Source: Robiginitomaculum sp.
GTDB taxonomy: Bacteria; Pseudomonadota; Alphaproteobacteria; Caulobacterales; Maricaulaceae
DNA length: 32,818 nt
Reading direction: 5' to 3'
Assembly: GCA_002733805.1 (NCBI GenBank)
Contig: NVXG01000049.1
Span: forward strand, 1-32,818
The position numbers were made by a program, and so were the translations under genes. Positions 23,121 through 31,706 of the stretch are shown in pieces. The number at the start of each line of letters is the position of its first letter. Position 1 is the first letter of the stretch. The notes beneath the pieces are model-generated. The model searched no databases. It was not told where the DNA came from and saw only the letters and a list, made by a program, of their open reading frames with translations.

Positions 23121-25796
23121 CTATTTCAACAAAATTTCTTCCAGATTTTCAAAGTCGCCATCTTCTACAGCTTGTAGATCAATTGCACTGCAAATATCAA
23201 TGGTTTTAGGTCCAACGGCACGTGCAAATACTTTATGCTTGTCAGTCTCTCCAGCAAGTTCGATACTCATCGATTGCAGACTTGGATCTGTTACTGGTAA
23301 TGAATTATTACTGGCGTTGGAAGATTGGCTCGCATATAACTCAAACACACGCTCTCGGATAGGACCTAAAAGGTGCCAAGTACCATAGATTTCACCTTGC
23401 TTCAAACCAACAGTGAAACACTTTCTTCTGATACGTCCGACATGAAAAGAAAAAGGCGCTTCTCCCTCTGTGAGCGCGGTCATGTGATTAATAACCTTAG
23501 TTGCACTCCCTGGGCATAGCGATAACAAACCTAATGCAACGCCGGTTTTACAGGTTGGTTTGTAAGGGTCATCTTTATCCGCTTGCAGTGGTAAGTGAAC
23601 CACCAACGCAGGTGCTTTGTTTTGATATAATTGGTTTAAATAGCTGTCTTGTTCTAGCTCTGTGTCTTGATCATTATCGCCAGAAACATTTGCTTCAGAA
23701 TCGGACTCATCTAACTTAGATATGATTGTAGGGTCTGCTAAAGCGAATACATTTTTAACCAGCTCAGATTGACTTGAATTACCCGCAAGTAAGATATGTA
23801 TTTTTTGTACATTTTTACCATGAAACGCTTTTTTCATCGCATCGTAAAAGTTATGAACACCGAGGCTAATTCGCTCATGTAAATACGTTAATAGAGCATC
23901 TCTGTTTATTTTAAATTCACAGTTTTTCTTTTCACCGTCACGATTTAAAAAATTAAGTTTAATGGTATTACTTTGTAATTTGCCCTCTTCCCACAAAGGA
24001 CGTAATTTTGCAATTAACATCAAGGTATTGGTTTGTGCGGCCTGCGTGCGATCAATAAACATTTCTGAACCCGCAAACGGTTTAGCATCAAGCGGACAGG
24101 TGAAGGCCACTTTATAATCACGGCATGTACTGATATTATCAGCGAAGGTTTGATACGCCATGTTTTCAAGTAAGTTTTCACCGCCTAAAAAACGATCTCC
24201 CGCAGCACCAAAATGTTCAAAAACATCTTCATAGCCATCGTCATCTTCCTCTTCTTCGGTCGCATTTCGATAAATACCAAAATCAAAATCCGCGGTACCG
24301 CCGCCAAAATCAAACACCGCATAATTAATCCCCTCATCGGTCGGATCAATATCAAGCGCGGGCAATGCACTTGCTGCATAAGCGGCGGGTTCAGATGCCC
24401 GTTCTTCTACTGAAAAATCACTAAATTCAGCTTGTGAAATTAATTCTTTTGGAAAACTGCGTTGTAAACCACGGCGAAACGAAGCCAATATTTTGTTTTT
24501 TGTTTGCTTGGCATAATCGACGGGAAAGGTCATGTAGTATTTTAAAAATAGCCCGCGTTGACGCCAATTAATATTTAGCCCTAGAAACCAAGCATAAAGT
24601 TCAATGGGATCAAATTCATCACTTCGAGATACATTTAAGGCTTGACCTTTTATTGGCTGACGTAAAGTTAATTGTGGCAATAGAAGTTCAGTACCATGCT
24701 GCTGTCCTGCGATACGTATCTGCTGGTTATCTTCTTCGCTACGCAATGCCCACTGTTTTATTTTGGTTAAAATACTCGCAAGAATATCTGTGTCACCGTC
24801 ATTATCTCGGAAACGCGTTTGTGCTTCATGGGAACAGCGTACATCATCCCATTGTACGCCAGGGCGATAGGCTTCACTTGTCCAAGCTTCCAGCATGGCG
24901 GGAATATCGATAAACTCTAATACAGTCGGATTTTCAAAATGCTTTTGTTCTGGTACGGAGAAGAAATCTTTAACACCGATACGTAATAATTGTTTCTTTC
25001 CTTTATTTTGATAGGCAACCACGGTGCTGCTGGTACCAAAATCAATACTAACGTTGGAACTTTTTACAATATCATCGACAGGATTACGCGCGATCATACC
25101 TGATTTTTTGGCATGTTCACTGAGTTCATTATCAAAGAACTCCCACATGCCTTTGTTAGGGTCGGTGATTTGCGCTGATTCAATTTTAGGTAAACGCGCA
25201 CGGGAATAATCTAAGTTTGTTAAATACGTTGCAATAAAGTCTGATTCAAATAGTTTAATGTCTTTATTATGCGCTTTGAATACCCAGTTTTTATCCAACG
25301 CGGTTTCAATTATTTGTTGTGTTGTATTATTAATAAAGAGTTCATTTACAGGAAGTATTTTAGCCGTAGACTGGTCCAATATACGGTCTTCTTCCTCTAA
25401 ATACATCCTGCCACTCAATGTTTGCCAATCCCAATGACCAAACAATCTGTAATTAACCCCTACATGACATGGGTTTTCAATATTTTCTGCCAATGACCAT
25501 AATTGTGATTGACTTGGTAGTTGCCAGTCTTGCAAGTCGAACAGTTTCAACTCACGAGTAATTCCTTTAGCATCATCAATAGAATAATTTGTTCCAACAG
25601 TAGGATTAAATTCCCAAAGTAATTTTGTTTTACTATCAAACAGAATTACTGATTTATCTGTTTCTTGTTTTGAAATCATCCAATAGCGTATTTCTGTAAA
25701 AGCTTTTTCGACATTTTCAATGCACTGTGATAATTCTGCGCTTGGTAATGGTATTGATGAACTGTTAGTTTCTATTAATTTAGCTTTATCAGTCAT
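23121..25796 (-). CDS. Hsp70-like ATPase with N-terminal DUF1566-like domain
   Basis: This 891-aa protein combines two parts. Residues about 45-130 resemble the DUF1566/Lcl fold: K-L-L-W-E-F (58-63), then D-D-A (74-76), then D-W-Q-L-P-S-Q-S-Q-L-W (90-100) where the family has D-W-R-L-P-x-x-x-E-L. From 247 an actin/Hsp70-type ATPase runs to the end: S-I-D-F-G-T-S-S-T-V-V-A-Y (250-262), F-D-F-G-G-G-T-A-D-F-D (495-505) and L-L-A-G-N-S-S-Q-S-E-L-V (669-680). No DnaK-like substrate-binding domain follows. It is much longer than DnaK, with acidic insertions near 513-522 and 705-720. It overlaps the GrpE-like gene by 8 bases, as in the other operon, and is the last gene before the terminator. Client and role are unknown. 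Confidence 0.88.
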   Translation of the reverse strand: MTDKAKLIETNSSSIPLPSAELSQCIENVEKAFTEIRYWMISKQETDKSVILFDSKTKLLWEFNPTVGTNYSIDDAKGITRELKLFDLQDWQLPSQSQLWSLAENIENPCHVGVNYRLFGHWDWQTLSGRMYLEEEDRILDQSTAKILPVNELFINNTTQQIIETALDKNWVFKAHNKDIKLFESDFIATYLTNLDYSRARLPKIESAQITDPNKGMWEFFDNELSEHAKKSGMIARNPVDDIVKSSNVSIDFGTSSTVVAYQNKGKKQLLRIGVKDFFSVPEQKHFENPTVLEFIDIPAMLEAWTSEAYRPGVQWDDVRCSHEAQTRFRDNDGDTDILASILTKIKQWALRSEEDNQQIRIAGQQHGTELLLPQLTLRQPIKGQALNVSRSDEFDPIELYAWFLGLNINWRQRGLFLKYYMTFPVDYAKQTKNKILASFRRGLQRSFPKELISQAEFSDFSVEERASEPAAYAASALPALDIDPTDEGINYAVFDFGGGTADFDFGIYRNATEEEEDDDGYEDVFEHFGAAGDRFLGGENLLENMAYQTFADNISTCRDYKVAFTCPLDAKPFAGSEMFIDRTQAAQTNTLMLIAKLRPLWEEGKLQSNTIKLNFLNRDGEKKNCEFKINRDALLTYLHERISLGVHNFYDAMKKAFHGKNVQKIHILLAGNSSQSELVKNVFALADPTIISKLDESDSEANVSGDNDQDTELEQDSYLNQLYQNKAPALVVHLPLQADKDDPYKPTCKTGVALGLLSLCPGSATKVINHMTALTEGEAPFSFHVGRIRRKCFTVGLKQGEIYGTWHLLGPIRERVFELYASQSSNASNNSLPVTDPSLQSMSIELAGETDKHKVFARAVGPKTIDICSAIDLQAVEDGDFENLEEILLK

Positions 25797-26553
25797 TAGA
25801 GGTTCTCACAAGTGGTTTTCTTATTAGTTTATTTTCAATGTCACACAAGCCTGCTAGGCAGCAAGTAGCAACAACATCGCCTGTTGCGGTGATAATTTGT
25901 TTGTGTATTTCATAGTTATAAGCAGCACCAGGTTGCACTGAACATAAGCTAACCGCACTGGTTACATAGTTACGGTTATGCTGCACGATTGCTGATTCTA
26001 AAACATGCGTTTCGGTCTCGGTTATCGCACGTTTGTGTTCACAACATAGGTTGGCGATATGATCCCATAATTCGCATACATTATTAAAATCAGCGACAAA
26101 TGCACACCAAGATAATAAAAATTCACCTTGATCAGTTTCTACTAACTGCACTTTTAGATTTAATAATTGCAATAGTGACGCATCATTTTTGATGATGTCA
26201 AACAGCATAAATTGCCTGCTGAGCTGTGCTCGAATCGGATCTTGTAGCTGTATTATTTTCTCAACTGTTTTCTCGACAATTTTTTCCACTTCAACGACGC
26301 GATCTACTATCTTCTCAACTTCGACGATCTTTTCAACTTCGACTATGTTGTCGACCGAATTGTTTCCTGATAAACCGTTCGAAGCAGTTGATGAGGATGT
26401 TAAACCTGCTGCAACGCATTGCTGGATAGCTTGTCGCACATGCTCATTTTCTTTAAGCAATAGTAATAAATCACTAATTGTAATTGCCGTTTCATTACCA
26501 AACATGCCTTTTTTAGTGAGCTCTTTGAGTCTTTTTTGTTCTTTTACTTCCAT
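25789..26553 (-). CDS. GrpE-like protein with V-E-K-I repeats, likely partner of the Hsp70-like ATPase
   Basis: I start this 254-aa protein at ATG 26553, which overlaps the previous stop as TAATG and has GGAG eight bases upstream; a longer frame to 26619 would run back into the preceding gene. Residues 69-102 are four V-E-(V/K)-E-K-I-V-like heptads, a strong coiled coil. A helical region follows. The last 60 residues fit a GrpE beta-domain: Q-P-G209-A-A-Y-N-Y-E-I-H217, then a short strand, then G-L, then K-L-I-R-K-P-L-V near 242-249 (compare F-D-P-x-x-H-E and V-I-R-P-A-x-V). It matches the size and relative position of the GrpE-like protein at 1432-2193. Nucleotide exchange for the following Hsp70-like ATPase is the inferred role; homology is faint. 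Confidence 0.7.
   Translation of the reverse strand: MEVKEQKRLKELTKKGMFGNETAITISDLLLLLKENEHVRQAIQQCVAAGLTSSSTASNGLSGNNSVDNIVEVEKIVEVEKIVDRVVEVEKIVEKTVEKIIQLQDPIRAQLSRQFMLFDIIKNDASLLQLLNLKVQLVETDQGEFLLSWCAFVADFNNVCELWDHIANLCCEHKRAITETETHVLESAIVQHNRNYVTSAVSLCSVQPGAAYNYEIHKQIITATGDVVATCCLAGLCDIENKLIRKPLVRTSND
26248..26349 (-). repeat. Tandem V-E-V-E-K-I-V coding repeat
   Basis: About 34 codons in which a 7-residue unit recurs four to five times, with matching DNA such as TCAACTTCGAC. It should give a continuous coiled coil. Such tracts change length easily by slippage. Confidence 0.75.
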
Positions 26554-27377
26554 TACATTGACTCCAAATAAACTGACATTTCGTGTCGTATCGACAAGGG
26601 ATGCTCTAAGGTATGGCAAAATTGAATAATGCTTTGCTGGTGAGAGTCGGATAGACGAGTGAAACGCTTTTTCAATACCAATACCGTATTTTTATCTGGC
26701 TCATGATAAGGTGATTGAATATTAATTTTTTGAATTAAATTACCGCTTAATATCGCCAAATCCTCTGGTGTTAATGTGTTCCATACGTTTTTATAAAACA
26801 AAGGTAAAAAGCATAATAGCTGTTCGAAATCTAACTTATGTTGGATGTTAACTTGTTGTTTCAATTCTTGTATTTGTCGTTCCATCGAAGATTTCGTTTG
26901 TTGTAACATTGCCATATCATCATGATGTGATTGTTCCGCACGCTGTTTTTCAACGACCAAACTATCATCTTGATAGTTAAAACTATTACTCAACAAGGGC
27001 AATAATTTAGTCAATAAATAATTATCTAAACTGTTCTCATCAGGCAGCCCATAAGCAACAGAGACTCGCGACAATAACGGTTTATAACAAAACAATTGCC
27101 AATCATCGCACTTCAGTTGATGAAGTGAGGCCGCTAAGGCGGCAATTAAGCCATGATAAGAATCGTCATAAGTAACTTGCAGCGAAACGTGCTTTAAATC
27201 GTGTTCACTGTTTAGCCTATGGTTAAATTTTTTAATAATATTTTGCAGCTGAGACTCATTCTCGACATCATTCCATACTTCACCGCTTATCGGTTCGATA
27301 ACCCAGCAAGCAACATTTTGCTTAAAAAACGCAGCTTGGCTATTGATTAATACCAAGCTGTATACTGACTTTTGCAT
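26553..27377 (-). CDS. Coiled-coil protein of unknown family in the HerA/Hsp70 operon
   Basis: I do not recognise this 274-aa protein. ATG 27377 has AAAGGG six bases upstream and is preferred to the in-frame GTG at 27395. The N-terminal 130 residues look alpha/beta (strands S-L-V-L-I-N, A-C-W-V-I-E, V-S-L-Q-V-T-Y). Residues about 145-185 form a Gln/Lys/Glu-rich coiled coil, and the rest is helical, with a Leu/Phe-rich part (about 185-215). No membrane segment or catalytic motif is evident. Its stop overlaps the GrpE-like start (TAATG), so the two are made together. It may be an adaptor between the HerA ATPase and the chaperone pair, which is inference from order only. Confidence 0.8.
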   Translation of the reverse strand: MQKSVYSLVLINSQAAFFKQNVACWVIEPISGEVWNDVENESQLQNIIKKFNHRLNSEHDLKHVSLQVTYDDSYHGLIAALAASLHQLKCDDWQLFCYKPLLSRVSVAYGLPDENSLDNYLLTKLLPLLSNSFNYQDDSLVVEKQRAEQSHHDDMAMLQQTKSSMERQIQELKQQVNIQHKLDFEQLLCFLPLFYKNVWNTLTPEDLAILSGNLIQKINIQSPYHEPDKNTVLVLKKRFTRLSDSHQQSIIQFCHTLEHPLSIRHEMSVYLESM

Positions 27378-27434
27378 TGTTATCCCTTTTAACACTTTTT
27401 ATATCTGATTGTGTTCATCATTTATTATTCAAAT

Positions 27435-28148
27435 TCAAGATTCTATTTGTTGTGCAACTTTAGCCAAAGACTGTTGTATGTCTGCAAGGTCGCGATAGAT
27501 GTCTGCATCCTGCTTTGCTGGCTCGAGTGACTTTTCACTGTCAACGATCTCTCTTTCAATAGTGAATGTTTCCATTGGTGTAAGATCATTTTCAAAATAC
27601 TTAATCACATCACCAATATCCGCGGTTTTTTCTAATAAACTCGCAATACGTTCTGCTGTAAAATAGCTTTCATTTGTCGCTGGTAATAACCACAGATTAC
27701 CTAAATCACGACTGTCAACAGACAACTTTTCGGCTAGCCCCGTGTTTACCACGGCCATCCCCGTTAGTTGTTTGGTGATAAGATCGCTTTTAGCTGATTT
27801 ACTCTCATCAAGATCAAAGTTGCGGATAGCCGCCATATAGGTATCAAAATCTTTAAATTGATCCATTGAGATCCCATTTTCACCGGCTTGAATCGCACGA
27901 TCACCAATGTCTTCAATTTTTTCGTCTTTCCCTAAAACATCCCAAATCACAGCGATCGTTTGTATTACTGATACGACTGCATTTAATTTACTCGCAACTC
28001 CACCAATAACAGTCATTAACTTAGGTGCTACAGTGGTCGCAAAATGACTCACCGCAGAACCGATACTGCTTGCAACGGATGCAGCAGCAGAACACACAGC
28101 AGAAAAGCCTGATGATACTACGCTACAGAAACTTGAAAATAACCCCAT
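27435..28148 (-). CDS. Protein with a long Ala/Ser/Gly-rich hydrophobic N-terminus, candidate membrane-active component
   Basis: The 237-aa protein has an unusual first 70 residues. They are small and hydrophobic with almost no charge (runs such as S-V-V-S-S-G-F-S-A-V and A-A-S-V-A-S-S-I-G-S-A-V), broken by H-F and K, then V-I-G-G-V-A-S-K and V-I-Q-T-I-A-V-I-W-D. The remainder is acidic, soluble and helical, ending in a coiled coil. Such N-termini can insert into membranes (colicin- or holin-like) or stack as an assembled tube; I cannot decide between them. ATG 28148 has AAGGG eight bases upstream, and the HerA gene ends 25 bases before. I know of no family match. A toxin or pore controlled by the chaperone is the most interesting possibility, unproven. 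Confidence 0.8.
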   Translation of the reverse strand: MGLFSSFCSVVSSGFSAVCSAAASVASSIGSAVSHFATTVAPKLMTVIGGVASKLNAVVSVIQTIAVIWDVLGKDEKIEDIGDRAIQAGENGISMDQFKDFDTYMAAIRNFDLDESKSAKSDLITKQLTGMAVVNTGLAEKLSVDSRDLGNLWLLPATNESYFTAERIASLLEKTADIGDVIKYFENDLTPMETFTIEREIVDSEKSLEPAKQDADIYRDLADIQQSLAKVAQQIES

Positions 28149-28173
28149 GTTTTATCCCTTATTGTTTATTTTA

Positions 28174-31100
28174 TTAAATTGAGTTCATTGCGGCTAAGAC
28201 CTTGTTTGTCATGCAACTCGTGAGCCCTCTGTCTTGACTTTGTTTGCATTGATTAAAGGCAGTAGCAGAATCAGCAAGTGCAGAAAAAGCAGGCCCCATA
28301 CATTCGTTAGCTAAAGAGTAAGAGTCATCATCCCATTGGATCACGGCGTTATCCATAAACAAGGCAACTAACAACACATCAAGCTGAGATGATGATATAG
28401 CCAGCTCATCGGTAACTTCATTGTATTTTTTCTGATAGTTTTGCTGCATTTTATTAATTAACAGCATGTTTTTGAACTTTTTATAATCAGCACCAAGTGC
28501 ATTATTAACACGTAAAAAGATATTTAATAAATACATACCAGAGGTGATCCATCGACCAAAATTAGCTTCATCATGGTGAAACAATGCTTGATGCTCTGCG
28601 GTATTGGGTAATAGGTGTGCTTGCTGCTGCCATAATTGTTTCGCCCCCTGCTTCGCAATATCTTTTTCTTGTATTGCTTCACCTTGGGTATCTGCTAATT
28701 GATTAACTTGAACACGCACGGGGGCATGCCAGCCACCACTGTAAATAATCGTTTCACCCGGCTGTAAGTGTTGCAAGAATCCTTTTTGATCATCATCCAA
28801 ACTCATCGCATCACCGATAACATTACGGTCTGCAGCATCTAATAAGCGATGTACTATTTTGATATTGGTATTCTTAACAATGTCAGCAACCAATTTGGTT
28901 GGCGATTGATCGGCAATAATCAATCCTTCACCGTATTTACGCACTTCAGAGAGTAAATCCGTAAACATCGTGACCCCCATTTTTTTAGATTCAGTATCGC
29001 CTTGCTCAACTTTACTGAGTAGACGATGCGCTTCTTCGATTAAGGTTACATGTTGGAATTTTTTGTCCTTTTTATGTCTTATTTTCATACACTCTGCCAA
29101 GCGAGAAATAATAAGCCCCATAAATAAAGACTTATCCTGCTCATCTTTAAGCTCTTCGAGTTCAATAACTACCTTTTTATCGAGTAATGCATCGAAATCA
29201 ATTGAGTAACGAGTATTAAGCATTCTACCTTTGATACCCAGTGTTAGGTTTGTCAGTCTTGCAACTAATGAGCCTTGATATTTTTCTTCAAACTCTTTGC
29301 CCATCCCTTTTGATTTAATGATCTCATCAAGCGCCGCGATCATATCGGTAAAGGTTGGCCATGCTTGGCTATTTGCTGCAAAGGGATCATCAAACAAGTA
29401 ATTATCATTAGAATAAATATCCCACCCTCTGCTGTTATAAGCTTGAATAATGGCTTCTTCAACAATCGATGGCATTGCTGCTTCCATAGGGAATGTGGCG
29501 GTCAATGTCGCTTTAAGCACGGAGATATGCCCCATCAAGCTCGATGATGGATTTGATAATTGAAAAGGATTTAAGCGGAAAGGCGTTAGCTTTTCATTAC
29601 CAATACAGTAATATTCCACATCTTTAGTTTGCTGCTGCAACGCGCGATATTCTGTTTTTGCTGGCTCGATAACCAAAAAAGGTAATTTCGATTCTAATAA
29701 TAATTTCATGCATGTGGTTGTTTTACCAGAACCCGTCACACCGGTAATAAAGATATGTTTACTTAAATGTTCAACGGGTAAACTCACTTGTTTATTTTCT
29801 AAAAAACGGCCATTTTGAATGATATTACCAAGCTTAACTTGATTACAGGCCGTATCAACAGGTGTATTCAAACCAAAGTCGACACTTTTTCGTATTTTAA
29901 AACCTGGCAACTCTTTACTTGGTAAACTAGTGACGATGCTTAATTCTTCACTGGTTAATAAAGTTGCGCCCCATAAGGTATTTTTCACTTTAGGGATACT
30001 ATGTAACAAGGCATGTTCTTGAGTACATGCTAGGCTGGAATGCTGGTCAGTTGAAAATGAGCGAATAGTGATATAATCTTTTAAGCAAGCACGCTTACCC
30101 GCTGCTAATTTATTTAACTGAAGCGGTGTCATTGTCGACTCGTTACCTTGATAAATAGATAACACAGCACTGCTCAATCGCTCGAATGTCGCTTTATTTT
30201 CAGCACTGACATAGACCGCTGTTTTAAAAAGTCCTTTGCTAAGTCCTTTTCGATATCGAGAAACTTGCACTTCACAAAGGTGTTTCTGCTGATCTTCTTT
30301 ACGCTTGTCTATTCGCTCTTTGGTAACAGAAACACTCTCGCCCGTAGATGAAGAATCGCTCTCAGACTTATTTTTACCATCCGTCGTTGAGTCTGAAGAG
30401 CCTTCTGTCTCAGATTTATTTGTTCCTTCATTCGTACCACCACCTTTAGCGATGCTTTTAGCACTCGAATTGGTCGTTTCATTTCCGCTTGTACTTTTAC
30501 TTTTATCGCTACCCTCGCTGATACTTTTTGAAGTGCCATTTGTCGTTGACTCTGACGACCCGTCTGTAACACTTTGTTGCTGACCTTTATTTTCTGATGC
30601 CTGAATTGAATACTTTATTTGTGAAGATAGTTCACTAGAAAGACTATAAATATCATCTAAATTAGCCAAAATAGAGTCAACAGATATTGCTTCAACAACC
30701 ACTGTTAATTGCCATTTTTCATTTACTAATGAATTCGCAATACGTTCAATGCCCTGTAAGTTATGTTCAGCGATTGTTTGATCATTTTCATTAAAAGAAG
30801 GAATACCAGTAATTAAACCAAGATGATTAGGTTGATTTAACAGTTGTTCAATCTCATTATTTTCATTTTTAAGAGGGTTAATTTGAGCGCCTAAAAAATT
30901 CCCCTCAAAGGAAGTTTTAATCATTTCACCAAATTCAAAAATATCGGCATCCTCGTTGCAACTCGACACGCCTAGATATAATGAAACACCCTGTTCATCT
31001 CCTGAAAAAAGATAAACAAGCGAACAATTCAACCCTCTAAGTGTTGCAATTACATTGGCCATTGATAAGCGATACGCCGCCGATTTATCTTCACTAATTT

Positions 31101-31227
31101 CATTTATTTTGAAAAATCGATATGTATTTTTTTGATTTATTTTTATTTCTTGGGATAGGTTAGAAAAATCTAAATAACTCCAGTTTAACTCATTTATACT
31201 TCGTGATTTCAATTCATTATTTAACAT
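28174..31227 (-). CDS. HerA/FtsK-like hexameric ATPase (DUF87-type)
   Basis: This 1017-aa protein has an N-terminal region (1-210) of unknown fold. A Ser/Thr/Gly/Lys-rich linker (212-301) and a HerA/FtsK-type motor follow. The motor has Walker A G-V-T-G-S-G-K-T at 496-503 and Walker B V-T-L-I-E-E-A-H at 727-734. A downstream sensor segment, L-I-I-A-D-Q-S-P-T-K-L, resembles the conserved A-x-Q-x-P of these pumps. Relatives form ring hexamers that move DNA or proteins, and several act in phage defence with a nuclease partner. No nuclease motif is seen here, and the partners appear to be the downstream genes. ATG 31227 has AAAGGA seven bases upstream. It follows the zinc-ribbon gene by 63 bases and is probably cotranscribed from the site at 31648. 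Confidence 0.9.
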   Translation of the reverse strand: MLNNELKSRSINELNWSYLDFSNLSQEIKINQKNTYRFFKINEISEDKSAAYRLSMANVIATLRGLNCSLVYLFSGDEQGVSLYLGVSSCNEDADIFEFGEMIKTSFEGNFLGAQINPLKNENNEIEQLLNQPNHLGLITGIPSFNENDQTIAEHNLQGIERIANSLVNEKWQLTVVVEAISVDSILANLDDIYSLSSELSSQIKYSIQASENKGQQQSVTDGSSESTTNGTSKSISEGSDKSKSTSGNETTNSSAKSIAKGGGTNEGTNKSETEGSSDSTTDGKNKSESDSSSTGESVSVTKERIDKRKEDQQKHLCEVQVSRYRKGLSKGLFKTAVYVSAENKATFERLSSAVLSIYQGNESTMTPLQLNKLAAGKRACLKDYITIRSFSTDQHSSLACTQEHALLHSIPKVKNTLWGATLLTSEELSIVTSLPSKELPGFKIRKSVDFGLNTPVDTACNQVKLGNIIQNGRFLENKQVSLPVEHLSKHIFITGVTGSGKTTTCMKLLLESKLPFLVIEPAKTEYRALQQQTKDVEYYCIGNEKLTPFRLNPFQLSNPSSSLMGHISVLKATLTATFPMEAAMPSIVEEAIIQAYNSRGWDIYSNDNYLFDDPFAANSQAWPTFTDMIAALDEIIKSKGMGKEFEEKYQGSLVARLTNLTLGIKGRMLNTRYSIDFDALLDKKVVIELEELKDEQDKSLFMGLIISRLAECMKIRHKKDKKFQHVTLIEEAHRLLSKVEQGDTESKKMGVTMFTDLLSEVRKYGEGLIIADQSPTKLVADIVKNTNIKIVHRLLDAADRNVIGDAMSLDDDQKGFLQHLQPGETIIYSGGWHAPVRVQVNQLADTQGEAIQEKDIAKQGAKQLWQQQAHLLPNTAEHQALFHHDEANFGRWITSGMYLLNIFLRVNNALGADYKKFKNMLLINKMQQNYQKKYNEVTDELAISSSQLDVLLVALFMDNAVIQWDDDSYSLANECMGPAFSALADSATAFNQCKQSQDRGLTSCMTNKVLAAMNSI
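30325..30594 (-). repeat. Low-complexity Ser/Thr/Gly/Lys linker in the HerA-like ATPase
   Basis: About 90 codons of near-repeats (for example E-G-S-S-D-S-T-T and D-G-S-S-E-S-T-T) between the N-terminal region and the motor. It probably acts as a flexible tether. The opposite-strand reading frames here are shadows of the biased composition. Confidence 0.7.
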
Positions 31228-31290
31228 AACAGTCCTTTGGAACTCAGCTTAATCCGATATACTTTAAATTTAACCGCACTCTATACATGC

Positions 31291-31452
31291 TTAAAAAACA
31301 ACGAAACGTAGTCCGTTATGTTTACAATGAGGACACTGCATTTTGGTTAGATCACGGCAAAATAAATTCACAATTCTTGCTTCCCATGTCGTTAATATAT
31401 AGCCACATTTAGCACATGCTAAATTTGATTTATTAAATGGTTGAATTGGCAT
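31291..31452 (-). CDS. Small zinc-ribbon protein
   Basis: This 53-aa protein has C13-x-x-C16 and C40-x-x-C43, the paired-cysteine pattern of a zinc ribbon, plus an extra C32. ATG 31452 is preferred because AAAGGA lies eight bases upstream; an in-frame ATG at 31488 has no such site. It is the first gene of the HerA/Hsp70 operon and may bind nucleic acid or a partner. Short zinc-ribbon proteins are often missed in annotation. Confidence 0.7.
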   Translation of the reverse strand: MPIQPFNKSNLACAKCGYILTTWEARIVNLFCRDLTKMQCPHCKHNGLRFVVF

Positions 31453-31647
31453 GTTCACGTCCTTTAAATCTTTAAAAAACATGACCATCCATTAGAGCAG
31501 ACAGTCAATTTAGCAAGCTAACAACCAAATAACAGTTTATTGGTATCAAGCAGAGATGTAACTCGCATAAATAATCACACTAGCTAAAATAAAATTAATT
31601 ATTAGCCGATTAACTAAACAATACATCATGTATTTCAATCTGTTGAG

Positions 31648-31663
31648 GTCATAAGCTTATGAC
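31648..31663. promoter_or_regulatory. Island-wide AAGCTT operator, perfect 16-base palindrome (copy 5)
   Basis: GTCATAAGCTTATGAC is a perfect palindrome and the best form of the motif. In gene sense TATTGT stands 25 bases on (one base off the standard spacing), giving a leader of about 160 bases before the zinc-ribbon gene. It could also serve the plus strand. Confidence 0.5.
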
Positions 31664-31706
31664 GTCACCGTTTAAAATTATACGTATAGATAGCTTAACG
31701 ATACAC

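Noticed and set aside
26189..26629. Plus-strand frame of 146 codons
   Set aside because: It is the antisense of the V-E-K-I repeat (giving Ser/Thr/Phe repeats) and lies over two well-supported genes.
30305..30583. Plus-strand reading frame of 92 codons and a minus-frame one of 87 codons
   Set aside because: Both are shadows of the low-complexity linker in the HerA-like gene, with no ribosome site or coding-like composition.
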